Assembly (NCBI GenBank): GCA_029207755.1
Contig: JARCOQ010000002.1
Span: 56,323,172-56,387,171 of the forward strand
Reading direction: 5' to 3'
Source of the DNA: Chamaea fasciata
Taxonomy: Eukaryota; Chordata; Aves; Passeriformes; Sylviidae
DNA length: 64,000 bases
The position numbers were made by a program, and so were the translations under genes. The notes beneath the pieces are model-generated. The model saw only the letters and a list, made by a program, of their open reading frames with translations. It did no database searches and had not been told where the DNA came from. Below, piece by piece: positions 62,988-64,000 of this stretch (positions within the stretch are counted from its first letter, which is position 1; each line of letters starts with the position of its first letter).

Positions 62988-63050
62988 GTGGAAGTCCCAG
63001 GTGATTGGAAATTGGCAGATGTGATACCTATCTGTAAGAACAGAGCAAAT
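62988..63050 (+). mobile_element. LINE (CR1-like) ORF2 fragment
   Basis: One frame reads VEVPGDWKLADVIPICKN, which matches the 'VP-DWK-A-V-PI-K' block that lies N-terminal to the RT domain in CR1/L2-group LINEs. The similarity is lost within about 60 bases on either side, so this is an old, small relic. It lies in sense orientation in VWA8 intron 4. Confidence 0.6.
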
Positions 63051-64000
63051 TTGTGATTGTAAGATTCTATTACTTCGGCCCAGTAAGTAGTCATCTATTT
63101 TAGTGTGGCTCAACAGGTTTCTTGTTTGCTCAACTCATGAGGGAAAACAATAGCTAGGGAATTAGGCCTTAAAGCTGAACAAATACCTTGAAATATAGTC
63201 TTTGGTAGAGACATACCATTAGACATGTCTTTTACACTTATCTTGAAAGTCTAACAAAGTAGTTTCCCCTAGGAGACAGTAAAAGCTCCTAATATTTCCA
63301 TTCTGCTTCTCTGCCATTTCTTTTTCTGTTATCTTTTACTTGTTGAGTTGTTTTAACAATTCAAATTTTAATGGTTCAATTAATTGTATTTGACTCATGG
63401 AAATGAATTTAGAAGATACCAATTTCCTCTGAGTTTTGTGGTATTTGTTAGCATGGTAGGTTACAGGACCTCTCATCCCTACAGTGGAAGATAGACTGTA
63501 CCATGTATTTAACGATTCAAGTTTTATCAGCCTGCTGCAGCCAGTCAGCATTGTGTTAGCTCAAAACCAGCAAAAGTTTTGTCTTTACCAGATGGTTGTT
63601 CAAGATCTCTTTTCATCGTAAGTGACATCTGGACATTACATTGTTGTGATGTTTATGAGATAGAGAAATGAGTGGAAGGAATTGGGTGGATGAGTTTGTG
63701 TGGGATATTGTGCGGGTGGTGGGAACAAGATATTGCATTGGAAGGGACATCGGAAATGTAGGCTGCAGATGTAGAGAATCCTTACCTCATTAGTTCTCAT
63801 GTTAACAGAGTTGCTTGTGTTGTTGTTTTTCTACATTCTTATGGTTGCTGTGCTTGAGATGTCATTACAGGCATCCAGTTTTCAGAGCAGGGGCGAGTCA
63901 TCATCTAAAAAACCCTTAAAATGCACCTTGAGGTAGCTCCTGTAAAAGACACCGTTACTGATTGCTGTTGAGCGATTTCTAGCCTTTTAATTATAAAACA
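63051..64000 (+). other. VWA8 intron 4, continuing past the right edge
   Basis: No exon or clear repeat was recognised. The 'ggaattgggtgg...gaagggacatc' region near 63680-63760 is not a convincing CR1 tail. Confidence 0.5.

Noticed and set aside
1..64000. CRISPR arrays, bacterial operons, tRNA or rRNA genes
   Set aside because: No direct-repeat/spacer pattern, cloverleaf or rRNA signature was seen; the window is vertebrate nuclear DNA.

Overview
This is a vertebrate genomic window, almost certainly from a bird. It carries several CR1 LINE fragments with the avian-type 3' end, three avian ERV-type LTRs, long AT-rich non-coding stretches, one sharp CpG island and short exons split by kilobase-scale introns. 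There are no bacterial-style operons, CRISPR arrays or IS elements.

The only gene I can support is the 5' end of VWA8 (von Willebrand factor A domain-containing protein 8, a mitochondrial MoxR-like AAA+ protein) on the + strand. Four coding exons are visible: exon 1 (ATG at 32324, ends 32468), exon 2 (44401-44478), exon 3 (54205-54335) and exon 4 (56432-56542). Their phases join without a frameshift to give the first 155 residues: a mitochondrial presequence followed by the start of the first AAA+/MoxR-like module. Introns 1-3 are 11,932, 9,726 and 2,096 bp. Intron 4 runs off the right edge, so the remaining roughly 90% of the protein lies outside. Intron 4 begins with GC rather than GT in an otherwise perfect donor.

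Layout: 1-31.9 kb is the region upstream of VWA8 and holds no recognisable gene. It contains a 1.1-kb ERV-like LTR (5645-6746), an A41 tract (7702), a G18 tract (15992), a pure (AAGG)38 microsatellite (18405), an LTR remnant (19522), a T31 tract (22977), a CR1 3' copy (24447), an antisense solo LTR (25779-26485) and a longer CR1 copy with reverse-transcriptase remnants (26487-27739). The CpG island and probable promoter occupy about 31.89-32.70 kb. The introns hold further CR1 fragments on both strands, possible traces of older amniote repeats, and a LINE RT fragment near 63.0 kb.

No new molecular system is evident. The most notable points are the GC-AG intron, a strong-context upstream ATG whose frame overlaps the VWA8 start and ends at the first codon position of exon 3, the degenerate P-loop in exon 3, a tandem sub-repeat array inside the large LTR, and the long uninterrupted GGAA microsatellite. 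In mammals the divergent neighbour upstream of VWA8 is DGKH; no DGKH exon was recognised here.
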